Below, piece after piece: positions 33,553-42,373 of a DNA stretch of 64,000 nucleotides (the stretch's first letter is position 1; each line of letters begins with the position of its first letter). Below the pieces are notes generated by a model that was not told the DNA's origin, made no database searches, and saw only the letters and a list, made by a program, of their open reading frames with translations. Made by a program: the position numbers and the translations under genes. The stretch lies in the NCBI RefSeq assembly GCF_000422905.1, contig NZ_KE383948.1:1-64000 (forward strand), read 5' to 3'. Origin of the DNA: Paenibacillus alginolyticus DSM 5050 = NBRC 15375 (GTDB lineage: Bacteria > Bacillota > Bacilli > Paenibacillales > NBRC-103111).

Positions 33553-35391
33553 ATGAAACATAACCACCTCATTCAATATATCAATCAACATTTTAAAGTA
33601 AAATTAATTCTAACACTGTCAGTTATTATCATTGTCTGTTCATTGATAACGGGATATGTTTCATATCGGGTGAATGTAAACCTGTTTGAGAGCGAGATCA
33701 GCAAGCAGTATCTCAAAACAAGCGAACAAACGATTCAACAGCTCGGTTTTAAAATTCAGGATATGTACCGCATAACCGACTTTGTTTTTTTTCATCCGTA
33801 CGTGGAGCAGATCGTTCAAGAGATGTCTGCCGAGCCGGCAGAAGGTGAAAGCGGTGCTTACCGAAATTTTTTGCTGGAGAGGGATCTGGCCAATATTTTA
33901 CTCCCCCTAAAAAATGAAACACCGCATATCCGAGCCGTATATCTTGTCGATTTGCAAGGTTACAACATGTACTATAGCCAATCGAACCCTTCGATACAGG
34001 TTACCTTTCCTGATTTTTATGAAAAGGTCAAGAACGGCAGGAAAGATACGTCTGCGGAATTGGTGTGGCAGCGGATGAAAATTCCCGATTCCTCCGAACC
34101 GTCAGGTGAAAAAAGCAGCCTTGTTGCTGCCCGTTGGCTTAAATCTACGAAGACGCAAACCGTATACGGCATGATGATTTTGATCATCGACGAGGCATTT
34201 TTGGGCAATTCGTTGGACCCGCTTTTAGCAGGCCGGACATCAGGAGCCTATATCTACGATCAATTCAATCGATTGCTTTATAGCCGTGAGCCAGAAGGCA
34301 GACCGGGAATTGAGCCAAAGCTGGAAACTAAGGAAGCAACGGTGATTCAACATCACAACGGGGATGATTACTTATTTGTCAAAAGTGTATTCGAGCCGCG
34401 TTCGTTCACACTGGTGAGCGGGATATCACTGGCAGAGATCAAAGCTAAGGGATTGAGTGTCTATCATTTGGCCATTTTCTCTGGATTTGTCAGTATTATT
34501 TTAATGGCGGTGAGCGTTTCCTTATTTAGCGGCAGGATGCTGAAGCCCTTACACGTGCTTGTAAAGGCTATGCAGCGGGTGCGGGAGGGAAATTTACGTG
34601 TCGTTATTCCCAAAACGTCGAATGATGAATTCGCTTTTTTGGCGGAAAGCTTTAATAAGATGGTTACGGATATTCAATCGTTAATACAGGAGGTGTACGT
34701 TAGCAAGCTTAGCGAAAAGGAGGCTGAACTTAAGGCGCTGCAAGCTCAACTGAATCCTCATTTTTTGCATAATGCCTTGAATTCAATTTATTGGAAGATC
34801 ATGCTTCTTTACGATGATGATGAAACGGCGGCGCTCGTTACCAGCTTGTCGGAGCTGCTGAGATATTCTTTGGCAACGGTTACAACACCCAGTACCCTGC
34901 GGGACGAGTTGGCTCAAATACGCAACTATATAACCATTCAGGAAGCGCGTCACGGCGAAGAGCTTTATGTTCATATTGAAGCGGATGAGACACTAGCGGA
35001 ATGCCAAATGCAAAGGCTGCTGATTCAGCCGTTGGTCGAGAATGTGTTCGTTCATGCTTTTCAGAATCAGACTGTGAACAAGCGATTAACGATTCGCGCT
35101 CTCCGTAAAGATGCTAATATGCTGATTGAAGTTGAAGATAACGGATGCGGCATGCATCCGGATACCGTGATGAAACTTTTGGCTGATCAGAACATGTACG
35201 ATGGGAGCAGGGAACGCGAAAGCATCGGAGTTCGCAACGTTATCAGACGTATAGACTTAGTTCACGGTGAGCCTTATGGGTTGGATATTGTTCGTTTACC
35301 TACGGGTACTTTGATTCAGCTAATGTTGCCTTACAACATTGATCATACCAGAGAGGGGGCAATGGCAGATGACACGAATACTGCTAGTTGA
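33553..35391 (+). CDS. YesM-family sensor histidine kinase (second locus)
   Basis: A 612-residue kinase: transmembrane helix 1 at about residues 17-38 (LILTLSVIIIVCSLITGYVS), extracytoplasmic sensor to about 305, second helix with FSGFVSIILMAVSVSLF, HAMP with RVREGNLRVVIPKTSNDEFAFL, His_kinase domain with the acceptor His in AQLNPHFLHNALN, and HATPase with QPLVENVFVHAF, VEDNGCGM and SIGVRNVIRRI. Start ATG 33553 follows CAGGAGGAATTC by 13 bases, somewhat long; upstream in-frame codons lack membrane-protein character. It overlaps the regulator gene by 23 bases. Confidence 0.9.
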   Translation: MKHNHLIQYINQHFKVKLILTLSVIIIVCSLITGYVSYRVNVNLFESEISKQYLKTSEQTIQQLGFKIQDMYRITDFVFFHPYVEQIVQEMSAEPAEGESGAYRNFLLERDLANILLPLKNETPHIRAVYLVDLQGYNMYYSQSNPSIQVTFPDFYEKVKNGRKDTSAELVWQRMKIPDSSEPSGEKSSLVAARWLKSTKTQTVYGMMILIIDEAFLGNSLDPLLAGRTSGAYIYDQFNRLLYSREPEGRPGIEPKLETKEATVIQHHNGDDYLFVKSVFEPRSFTLVSGISLAEIKAKGLSVYHLAIFSGFVSIILMAVSVSLFSGRMLKPLHVLVKAMQRVREGNLRVVIPKTSNDEFAFLAESFNKMVTDIQSLIQEVYVSKLSEKEAELKALQAQLNPHFLHNALNSIYWKIMLLYDDDETAALVTSLSELLRYSLATVTTPSTLRDELAQIRNYITIQEARHGEELYVHIEADETLAECQMQRLLIQPLVENVFVHAFQNQTVNKRLTIRALRKDANMLIEVEDNGCGMHPDTVMKLLADQNMYDGSRERESIGVRNVIRRIDLVHGEPYGLDIVRLPTGTLIQLMLPYNIDHTREGAMADDTNTAS

Positions 35392-36913
35392 AGATGAGCC
35401 CTTATTTCGCAAAGGGCTTGCGAAAATGATCGCAGAATCCGGAACCAGCTGGAACGTCTGCGGGGAAGCCGAGAACGGACAAGAAGCAGAGCGATGGATT
35501 GCCGAATTGCAGCCTGACCTTGTCATAACAGATATCCGTATGCCATTAATGGACGGTTTGGAGCTGTTGAAGCGTGTAAAGACTCATTTCCCCGAGATTG
35601 AAGTCATTGTCATTACAGGGTATCAGGATTTCCAATATGCACAAGCGGCGCTGCGTTACGGAGCACTCGATTTGCTTGTCAAACCTTGCAGTAAACAGGA
35701 TATGTACGGAGCCTTGGAGAAAGTGAGCGTCCTCATGTCCGACAAGCAGGCCAGACTGAGAAAAGAAGCAAGCGAGAACCAACTGCTACTGGAAAATACG
35801 ATTCGCGCAATGATGCTAAGATTTCCTTACCCTATGGAATCGGTATTACATTTACGGGGGAAGCTACAGAATTGTAAGTTCGTTTTGTTTCAAATTACCG
35901 ACTATTTTCCCATTCAGAAGCAATATCTTAAGCGTGATGTGCCGCTGCTGCAATTCGCTGTCCTGAATATTATTAGCGAAATACTGGATGCATATGAGAT
36001 CTCTGGAACATTGCTGCTTATCGAATCCGGGCGATTTGCACTTTTCGTCAAGCAAGACGTGGAAGCACAAACCTTGTGTAAGGAGGCATGCGAAACAATT
36101 CAACAGCTGCTTGGTTTAAACGTCCGAGCGTTTGAGGCTGGCCTCATTCATAATCCAATAGAACTGCCGGATCTCTATGAGTCCATGCTGACAAACGCCG
36201 GGATTGACCAGCCTGCAAGTCCCGGTAAGGGACATGACGTCGAGCCTGCTTTACAGATCAATCGGGCCAAGGTGCAGCTAGTCAGCGCACAGATGGGGGC
36301 ATTTCTGTTAGCCGGACAATCTGATTCTTTAAAACAGTATTTGGAGCAGCTAATGAAGGACATCTGCCGCATGCACGCCGATATATGCAAGATTGAAGCA
36401 TTATCACTAAGTTTCGCTATGCAGGAGACGGCCCGTAAACAGCTTGAACAAGATCACAATCCGCAAGCATTGAGCGATAGGATTAGTAAGCTGCACGATT
36501 GCTCCAGCACGGAGGAAGTTTATGATTGGATGAGGGATGAGACGGATCTTTTCATGAACACGTTTTTCGAATGGCAGTATAAATACAGCGCCAAAACGGT
36601 ATCGAGGGCGATTCACTTTATGAAAGAGCATTTTTCCGAACAGCTTTCTTTGCAGCATGTAGCCTCGCAGATTCATTTGAATCCGGCCTATTTCAGTCAT
36701 TTGTTTAAAAAAGAGACGGGGCGCAGCTTCGTTACCTATTTGATCGAATTGCGGATGGAGAAAGCCAAACAACTGCTTTCGAATACAGATATGAGCGTTA
36801 CCGAAATATCAGGCCATGTCGGCTATGATCTGCCTAATTATTTTGCCAAGCTGTTCAAGCAGTTTACCGGCTGCTCGCCGAAAGAATACCGCAAGCTGAG
36901 TGAAGTCAACTAG
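35369..36913 (+). CDS. YesN-family response regulator (AraC HTH, second locus)
   Basis: A 514-residue regulator. The receiver has ILLVEDEPLF at its start, phospho-acceptor Asp in LVITDIRMP (about residue 55) and Lys in LLVKPCS. A divergent linker follows. The AraC-type HTH at the C-terminus reads LSLQHVASQIHLNPAYFSHLFKKE and VGYDLPNYFAKLFKQFTGCSPKEYR. The start ATG 35369 lies within the kinase's 3' end, with GAGAGGGGG upstream. It is the best candidate to bind the shared CACCTAAAAAT boxes at 32351 and 38627. Confidence 0.92.
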   Translation: MTRILLVEDEPLFRKGLAKMIAESGTSWNVCGEAENGQEAERWIAELQPDLVITDIRMPLMDGLELLKRVKTHFPEIEVIVITGYQDFQYAQAALRYGALDLLVKPCSKQDMYGALEKVSVLMSDKQARLRKEASENQLLLENTIRAMMLRFPYPMESVLHLRGKLQNCKFVLFQITDYFPIQKQYLKRDVPLLQFAVLNIISEILDAYEISGTLLLIESGRFALFVKQDVEAQTLCKEACETIQQLLGLNVRAFEAGLIHNPIELPDLYESMLTNAGIDQPASPGKGHDVEPALQINRAKVQLVSAQMGAFLLAGQSDSLKQYLEQLMKDICRMHADICKIEALSLSFAMQETARKQLEQDHNPQALSDRISKLHDCSSTEEVYDWMRDETDLFMNTFFEWQYKYSAKTVSRAIHFMKEHFSEQLSLQHVASQIHLNPAYFSHLFKKETGRSFVTYLIELRMEKAKQLLSNTDMSVTEISGHVGYDLPNYFAKLFKQFTGCSPKEYRKLSEVN

Positions 36914-36928
36914 GAGAGAAAGGAAGAG

Positions 36929-38587
36929 ATGATTGACTTGATGAAACGGGTTCTCCTTCCAACACTGATGTTGGCTGCACTTCTAAGTATGGCGGTTAGC
37001 TGCAGTACCAAAGAGAAGGATGCGGAAGCGCCGATAAGCGTAAAAAGAGGTGAAATTACAGTCACTATCTATGATCGTGGAAACATTCCTTCCCAAGAAG
37101 GGAAGGTCGATAACAATAAGATTACGCAATGGATTAATGAAGCTGGACCTGTCGATGTCAAGTTTGTTCCTGTCCCTCGGACGCAGTCGGAACAAAAGCT
37201 GAATGCGTTATTCGCCGCGGGAGAAGCGCCGGATTTGATTCTGGAATATGCCCCGCAAATTAAAAATACGCTAATCGATCAAAAATTGCTGCGTCCAGTC
37301 GACGACATGATTGATACGTATAGCACGAATTATAAAGAGCTGCTGAAGAAGTATCCGGCACTACGAATTGCTGGAACCGGATCCGATGGCAAGTTATATC
37401 ACTTTGGGCGGATTAATGAAACCATACCCCAGAGAGGCTTGTTTATACGTACTGATTGGTTAAAAAAGCTGAAGCTGGACATTCCCAAGACGACGGAGGA
37501 GCTTTATCAGGTAGCTAAAGCTTTTACCAACCTCGATCCTGACGGCAACGGCAGAAACGATACGTACGGTATGGCCATGTCCTATAATTCCGGAGCTGTT
37601 CTGAACGAAATGTTTGGTGTTACCTACCCGGACTTCGTAGTTCAAAACGGCGAACTTGTCCATGGATGGGACCATATCCAAGCGGTCGTTGCGTTCAAAA
37701 GAAAGCTGTACAGCGAAGGTTTAGTCGATCAACAATATTTGAACGATAAGAACGGCTCGAAGGCGAAGCAGGATTTCCTTACAGGCAAAATCGGCATTTA
37801 TATGGATCAATTTAATGTTCCGATTACCTTTTATAACGACTATTATATGCCTTTGAAACGATCTAATCCGAATGCCGAGATTACGGTCATTCCTTATCCG
37901 AAGACGCCGGTGGGGCAATTTAATCCTATTTTTGTGAATCCAATTCAAATGACGGGTGTTGTCAATGCGGGGACGAAGGACCCGGAGGCCGTTATGAAAT
38001 TTGTCGATTTCGCCTCTTCTGAAGCCTTTATGAAAACGATGTATTACGGATTTGAAGGTGTGCACAGTAAAACGGAGCCGGGGAAATGCCCGCAGGTGAC
38101 GGATCTGGACAAATGGAAAACCGAGTTTAATTTCGCCACCGGTGATTTTGCCATGCTGGCTTCTCCTATTTTGTCGGGCAATTGTTATTACGGAACGGAG
38201 AAGCTGAATGCGAATGATCCCTTTCAGGCGGACGTAAAGAAAATGTTTGAGCTGAACTCTTCATTTATCAATTTTGATCTTCAAGTTGCGGGTCCGACGC
38301 ATTCCGAGCAGATGCCTCAGCTGCCCAAAGAATTGCAGCAGATCTTGTCCAACACAACGAATCACGTGGGCGTCGGCGATGGCGATATCTGGATCAAGTC
38401 CATTTTGACCCCCAATTATTTGCCGGAGCAGGCCATGCAGGATGCCATTGCACTATGGGAGAAGGCTGGAGGGAAGCAGGTCGATGATTGGTACAGAAAT
38501 TACTATGTGAATGAAAAGAGCCATATGATTTTAACGAAAGACATCTATGACATTTTCAAACAGCAGCGCGCTGCTCAAAATAAATAA
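36929..38587 (+). CDS. LplA-type ABC substrate-binding lipoprotein (first of two)
   Basis: A 552-residue solute-binding lipoprotein. The lipobox is SMAVSC (Cys about residue 25), then a charged tether and a two-lobed domain (ITVTIYDRGNIPSQEGKVDN; IRTDWLKKLKLDIPKTTEELY). A calcium-site-like DPDGNGRNDTYG segment is frequent in this subfamily. It follows the regulator by 15 bases with TAGGAGAGAAAGGAAG and ends at a strong terminator, so it is transcribed with the sensor pair rather than with the permeases. It might serve as sensing partner of the YesM kinase (inference). ATG 36941 is an alternative start. Confidence 0.9.
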   Translation: MIDLMKRVLLPTLMLAALLSMAVSCSTKEKDAEAPISVKRGEITVTIYDRGNIPSQEGKVDNNKITQWINEAGPVDVKFVPVPRTQSEQKLNALFAAGEAPDLILEYAPQIKNTLIDQKLLRPVDDMIDTYSTNYKELLKKYPALRIAGTGSDGKLYHFGRINETIPQRGLFIRTDWLKKLKLDIPKTTEELYQVAKAFTNLDPDGNGRNDTYGMAMSYNSGAVLNEMFGVTYPDFVVQNGELVHGWDHIQAVVAFKRKLYSEGLVDQQYLNDKNGSKAKQDFLTGKIGIYMDQFNVPITFYNDYYMPLKRSNPNAEITVIPYPKTPVGQFNPIFVNPIQMTGVVNAGTKDPEAVMKFVDFASSEAFMKTMYYGFEGVHSKTEPGKCPQVTDLDKWKTEFNFATGDFAMLASPILSGNCYYGTEKLNANDPFQADVKKMFELNSSFINFDLQVAGPTHSEQMPQLPKELQQILSNTTNHVGVGDGDIWIKSILTPNYLPEQAMQDAIALWEKAGGKQVDDWYRNYYVNEKSHMILTKDIYDIFKQQRAAQNK

Positions 38588-38594
38588 ACAGAGT

Positions 38595-38622
38595 CCGGAT
38601 GATCGCATCCGGGCTTTTTTTT
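38595..38622 (+). terminator. Intrinsic terminator
   Basis: CCGGATG / CATCCGG forms a 7-bp stem (38595-38611) followed by GGC and eight T. It separates the first binding protein from the permease promoter. Confidence 0.85.
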
Positions 38623-38626
38623 GTCT

Positions 38627-38689
38627 CACCTAAAAATAGTATCCATTTTCCCAATGTTTGTAGATGTTGTCGAATTGCGTAACTACTAT
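38627..38689 (+). promoter_or_regulatory. Promoter with upstream CACCTAAAAAT box (copy B)
   Basis: CACCTAAAAATAGTATCCAT (from 38627) precedes weak -35 TAGATG (38661-38666) and TACTAT (38684-38689) in TACTATACTTGCT. Spacing is identical to copy A at 32351-32413. It lies directly after the terminator and 67 bases before the LplB-type gene, consistent with an activated internal promoter. Confidence 0.65.
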
Positions 38690-38755
38690 ACTTGCTTCAT
38701 AGAGGTGAACGAAAGCCACAGAAACACATATCAACAAGAATTTGAGGTGAAGGAA

Positions 38756-39682
38756 ATGAGTTCCGTATCTGCCAATGTCAAAGGCACATTTCGTTATTTG
38801 AACAAAAAGAAGTATCTGTATTTGTTATTGCTGCCCTGCGTCATTTATTTCCTCGTTTTCAATTACATCCCCATGTATGGGGTGATGATTGCGTTTAAGG
38901 ATTTCAATTTTGCAAAAGGCATTCTTCACAGTCCTTGGATAGGGTTGGAAAATTTCAGGTACATGTTCGGTTTAAGCGACTTTTACAAGGTGTTTTGGAA
39001 TTCACTTTACCTTGGTCTATTGCGGCTCGTTTTCGGGTTCCCATTCCCCATCATACTGGCCTTGTTATTGAATGAAATCCGAATGGCTAGCTTTCAACGC
39101 GTCACTCAGACCATGATCTATCTGCCTCACTTTATTTCGTGGGTTGTTATTGGAGGCATTCTGGTCAACTTCCTCTCCCCATCTTGGGGAATTGTCAATA
39201 TCTTTCTCAAAGAGATGGGTATAGACCCCGTGTTCTTTCTAGCCGATCCGGATTATTTCCGCCCAATTGTCGTGCTCAGCAGTATATGGAAGGAATCAGG
39301 CTGGGGGAGCATCATTTATCTGGCTGCAATAGCAGGCATTAATTCGGAATTATACGAGGCAGCGAGTATAGACGGGGCAAGCAGATTTCAGAGATTATTG
39401 CACGTAACACTGCCAGGTATCAAATCTACGATAGTCATTCTATTCATTCTGAGACTTGGTCAATTGATGGGAAATGGCTTCGAACAAATTTTCGTGCTTC
39501 AAAATCCAATGAATCTGGACGTCTCCGAGGTATTCGAAACGTATGCGTATCGAGTGGGTATCCTTGGTGGTCGCTTCTCTTTTGGAACAACCGTCGGGCT
39601 ATTCACTTCCGTCATCGGGTTTATCTTTATCCTCATTAGCAACCAAATTGCCAAACTGCTGAAAGAAGACGGGATTTGGTAA
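38756..39682 (+). CDS. LplB-type ABC permease (second locus)
   Basis: A 308-residue permease with six transmembrane helices. It has the LplB-type FNYIPMYGVMIAFKDFNF near the N-terminus and the EAA loop YEAASIDGASRFQRLLHVTLP. Start ATG 38756 follows GAGGTGAAGGAA; an in-frame ATG at 38621 would lie upstream of the promoter and is rejected. It pairs with the next permease. Confidence 0.9.
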   Translation: MSSVSANVKGTFRYLNKKKYLYLLLLPCVIYFLVFNYIPMYGVMIAFKDFNFAKGILHSPWIGLENFRYMFGLSDFYKVFWNSLYLGLLRLVFGFPFPIILALLLNEIRMASFQRVTQTMIYLPHFISWVVIGGILVNFLSPSWGIVNIFLKEMGIDPVFFLADPDYFRPIVVLSSIWKESGWGSIIYLAAIAGINSELYEAASIDGASRFQRLLHVTLPGIKSTIVILFILRLGQLMGNGFEQIFVLQNPMNLDVSEVFETYAYRVGILGGRFSFGTTVGLFTSVIGFIFILISNQIAKLLKEDGIW

Positions 39683-39713
39683 GCCAATTACATTAGAAAA
39701 GGAGGCGCCTGTA

Positions 39714-40583
39714 TTGATAATTCGATCCTTTGGCGATAAAGTTTTTGACTTTTTCAACTATATCATTGTTTCACTATTTGCTTTAGCTTGCTTATTCCCG
39801 TTCTTTTATGTGGCTTCCTTCTCAGTTACACCCTACTCAGAATATTTGCAAAATCCTTTAAAGCTGATACCCAGTCACATCGAGTTCGGTGCTTACAAAC
39901 AGATTCTTCAGATGCCGCTTATGTGGACCGGCTACAAAAATACCATTTTAATCACCGTTATCGGAGTGGCCCTAAATATCTTTTTGCTGCTTGTTTCTGC
40001 GTACCCGCTCTCCAAACCGGATCTAAAGGGGAGGAACGTAATCTTGGTCCTTATCACATTTACGATGTTTTTCAATGGTGGATTAATCCCGAATTTCTAC
40101 CTTGTGAAGACGCTGCACCTTTATAACACGCTTTGGAGTATGATTTTGCCTGGCGCACTCGGTGCCTATAACCTGATTTTGATGAAAAACTTTGTAAGCG
40201 CCATACCGGCGAGTCTTGAAGAATCCGCTTTTATCGATGGCGCCAATGAAATTAAAGTACTTTACAAGATTATTATCCCACTCTCCAAGCCAGCGATTGC
40301 CACTTTTGTGATTTTTCATGCGGTGACGCAGTGGAACACCTTCTTCTCGGCCATTATTTATACCTCCAAACGGGAGCTTTGGCCGCTCATGCTGATCTTG
40401 CGGGATATGGTTGTAGATGATGGAGGCATCGTGAAGGATGCGATGGATACCAGCTCGGGCGTAACGGAATTTACGATAAAAATGGCAATCATCATCTTTG
40501 CCACACTGCCGATCGTGCTTGTGTATCCCTTTTTACAAAGATTTTTTATGAAGGGAATGCTAGTAGGCTCGATTAAAGGGTAA
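39714..40583 (+). CDS. LplC-type ABC permease (second locus)
   Basis: A 289-residue permease with six transmembrane helices, the LplC-type FTMFFNGGLIPNFYLV loop, the EAA-like EESAFIDGANEIKVLYKIIIP and the C-terminal FLQRFFMKGMLVGSIKG. The start is TTG 39714, 5 bases after AAAGGAGGCGCC. It forms the channel with the previous gene. Confidence 0.9.
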   Translation: MIIRSFGDKVFDFFNYIIVSLFALACLFPFFYVASFSVTPYSEYLQNPLKLIPSHIEFGAYKQILQMPLMWTGYKNTILITVIGVALNIFLLLVSAYPLSKPDLKGRNVILVLITFTMFFNGGLIPNFYLVKTLHLYNTLWSMILPGALGAYNLILMKNFVSAIPASLEESAFIDGANEIKVLYKIIIPLSKPAIATFVIFHAVTQWNTFFSAIIYTSKRELWPLMLILRDMVVDDGGIVKDAMDTSSGVTEFTIKMAIIIFATLPIVLVYPFLQRFFMKGMLVGSIKG

Positions 40584-40612
40584 GCGGTTGAGTTCTGGAA
40601 GTTCGGTTTTAT

Positions 40613-40629
40613 CTGCAAATCATTTGCAG
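40613..40629. promoter_or_regulatory. Perfect inverted repeat before second SBP gene
   Basis: CTGCAAAT (40613-40620) and ATTTGCAG (40622-40629) flank a single base. It may be an operator or a small intercistronic hairpin. Confidence 0.45.
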
Positions 40630-40667
40630 TTGAAATATACCATTCGATGTAAAAGGGAGTGTTCGCT

Positions 40668-42251
40668 ATGAAAAAGGTGGGAAGAAATTTCGCAAGTACG
40701 TTCGTTAGTCTCCTGCTGATAGCCGCTGTTTTAGAGGGCTGCGGCGCCAGTACGGACAACAAGAAGGGTGAGGCGGCACCTACAAGCACCAGCTCGGCAG
40801 CAAGCTCGAGTCCGAAGGCTGCGCCTGTATCTATTAAGATGTTCAATAGGGTGAATGCCGGAATTGTGTTAGAAAATAATCCTGTCATTGCCGAAGTTGA
40901 AAAGCTGGCCAACGTCAAATTATCCATCGAAGCTCCACCGATCAATAACTATGTGGATAAGCTGCAGGTGTTAATGGCATCGGGCGATCTGCCGGATCTT
41001 GTTTACAACTGGGGCGGCGCTGATGCCAATATGGAAACTTGGGCTAAAAACGGTCTTCTAGCGCCCTTAGATGACAAAATTGCCAAATACCCCAATCTGA
41101 TGAAAAACATCACGAAAGAAATGTGGGACGGCGTCAAATCAGTTAACGATGGTAAAACCTACATCATTCCCAGAGCGAATGTCGTCAATCATTGGGGATA
41201 TATGATCAATCAGCAATGGCTCGATAAGTTGAATCTAAAGGCTCCTACAACCCTTGATGAATTTACGAATGTTTGTAAGGCGTTCACAAAGAATGATCCT
41301 GATGGCAACGGAAAACCGGATACGTTTTGCTTAAGCTTCTCCAATCCATCGCTAGGCAACAACTCGATATGGAACGCATCAAACTTTCTTGCTTCCGCAT
41401 TCACTCTACCTATTGTTAATGGCGCAAAGGACACGGACGGAAGCTATAAAATACGTGAAAAGATGTCAGGCTATATCCCTTACTTGACTTACTTAAAGCA
41501 ATTGAATGATGAGAAGTTGATCGATCCTGAATTTTTGATCAATAAAATTTATGTGGATCAAGAAAAGCTAAACCAAAACAAAATCGGTATCATCTACGCT
41601 CACCAATACGCGGTAATGGGCAACATTTCCAAGGAAAAAGAGTCGGATAAGAAGTACACCTATCAAGGCGTTTTAAAGGACAGCAAAGGTGTTGCTACGG
41701 ATTGGGTGACTCCTGCAACGTGGGGCGGATGGATGATTTCCAAGTCGTCCAAAAATATGGATGCTGTCTTGAAATTCCTGGATTGGGGCAATACGACGGA
41801 AGCTAATACCTTATTCCAAATCGGTTTGAAAGGGCTTACATTCGATAGCTATGAACCTTCCACGAAGATCATTAGCCGTACAGCGGACCAGACAGCCAAG
41901 CTTCCAAGCACGACAAGTACTTACATGACAATCGCTAACGCGATTGACGGCAATCCCGCGATCATTGAAAATGCCGACACGCCAGAGCGTCTTGGCAAAT
42001 ACAAAGCACAGTTAGATACAGCAATGAAACAAATGACATCCGTAAATGTGCCGGCCGTAAGATCGCCAAAAATATTAAACTTGAACAGTACAATTCCTGA
42101 TGTTGTAAAGAAAAAAGATGACAGAGAAATGAAATACGTCATGGGTGCTATTTCGCTGCAAGAGTTTAAAGATTTCCTTGAAAAAGAATGGTATCCGGCA
42201 ACCGCCGATGCCGAAAAGGAATATGTCGACTACATGAACAAGCTTAAATAA
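40668..42251 (+). CDS. LplA-type ABC substrate-binding lipoprotein (second of two)
   Basis: A 527-residue lipoprotein with lipobox VLEGC (Cys about residue 22), a Ser/Ala-rich tether and a binding domain opening VSIKMFNRVNAGIVLENNP. It also has a DPDGNGKPDTF calcium-like loop. It is a different subfamily member from the protein at 36929, and a 3' position after the permeases is unusual. It probably is the transport-competent binding protein of this importer. Start ATG 40668 follows AAGGGAG by 9 bases; a GTG at 40659 overlaps that site. Confidence 0.9.
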   Translation: MKKVGRNFASTFVSLLLIAAVLEGCGASTDNKKGEAAPTSTSSAASSSPKAAPVSIKMFNRVNAGIVLENNPVIAEVEKLANVKLSIEAPPINNYVDKLQVLMASGDLPDLVYNWGGADANMETWAKNGLLAPLDDKIAKYPNLMKNITKEMWDGVKSVNDGKTYIIPRANVVNHWGYMINQQWLDKLNLKAPTTLDEFTNVCKAFTKNDPDGNGKPDTFCLSFSNPSLGNNSIWNASNFLASAFTLPIVNGAKDTDGSYKIREKMSGYIPYLTYLKQLNDEKLIDPEFLINKIYVDQEKLNQNKIGIIYAHQYAVMGNISKEKESDKKYTYQGVLKDSKGVATDWVTPATWGGWMISKSSKNMDAVLKFLDWGNTTEANTLFQIGLKGLTFDSYEPSTKIISRTADQTAKLPSTTSTYMTIANAIDGNPAIIENADTPERLGKYKAQLDTAMKQMTSVNVPAVRSPKILNLNSTIPDVVKKKDDREMKYVMGAISLQEFKDFLEKEWYPATADAEKEYVDYMNKLK

Positions 42252-42261
42252 AAAGCGGAAT

Positions 42262-42296
42262 CCCGCGCAGGGCAGAACGCAATGGTCATGCGCGGG
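42262..42296 (+). promoter_or_regulatory. Intercistronic GC-rich hairpin
   Basis: CCCGCGCA (42262-42269) and TGCGCGGG (42289-42296) are perfect arms with a 19-base loop and no T-run. It lies between the binding protein and the secreted enzyme. Confidence 0.5.
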
Positions 42297-42373
42297 CTAA
42301 GCTTTAATAACAGGTACTGAGGGAAGGAATGCTGAGACCTATTTTTTCATACTCGATAAAGGATGTGTTGATC

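Noticed and set aside
38621..38755. Longer start (ATG 38621) for the second LplB-type permease
   Set aside because: It begins inside the terminator T-run and runs across the promoter boxes; ATG 38756 has a good ribosome binding site and the expected N-terminus.
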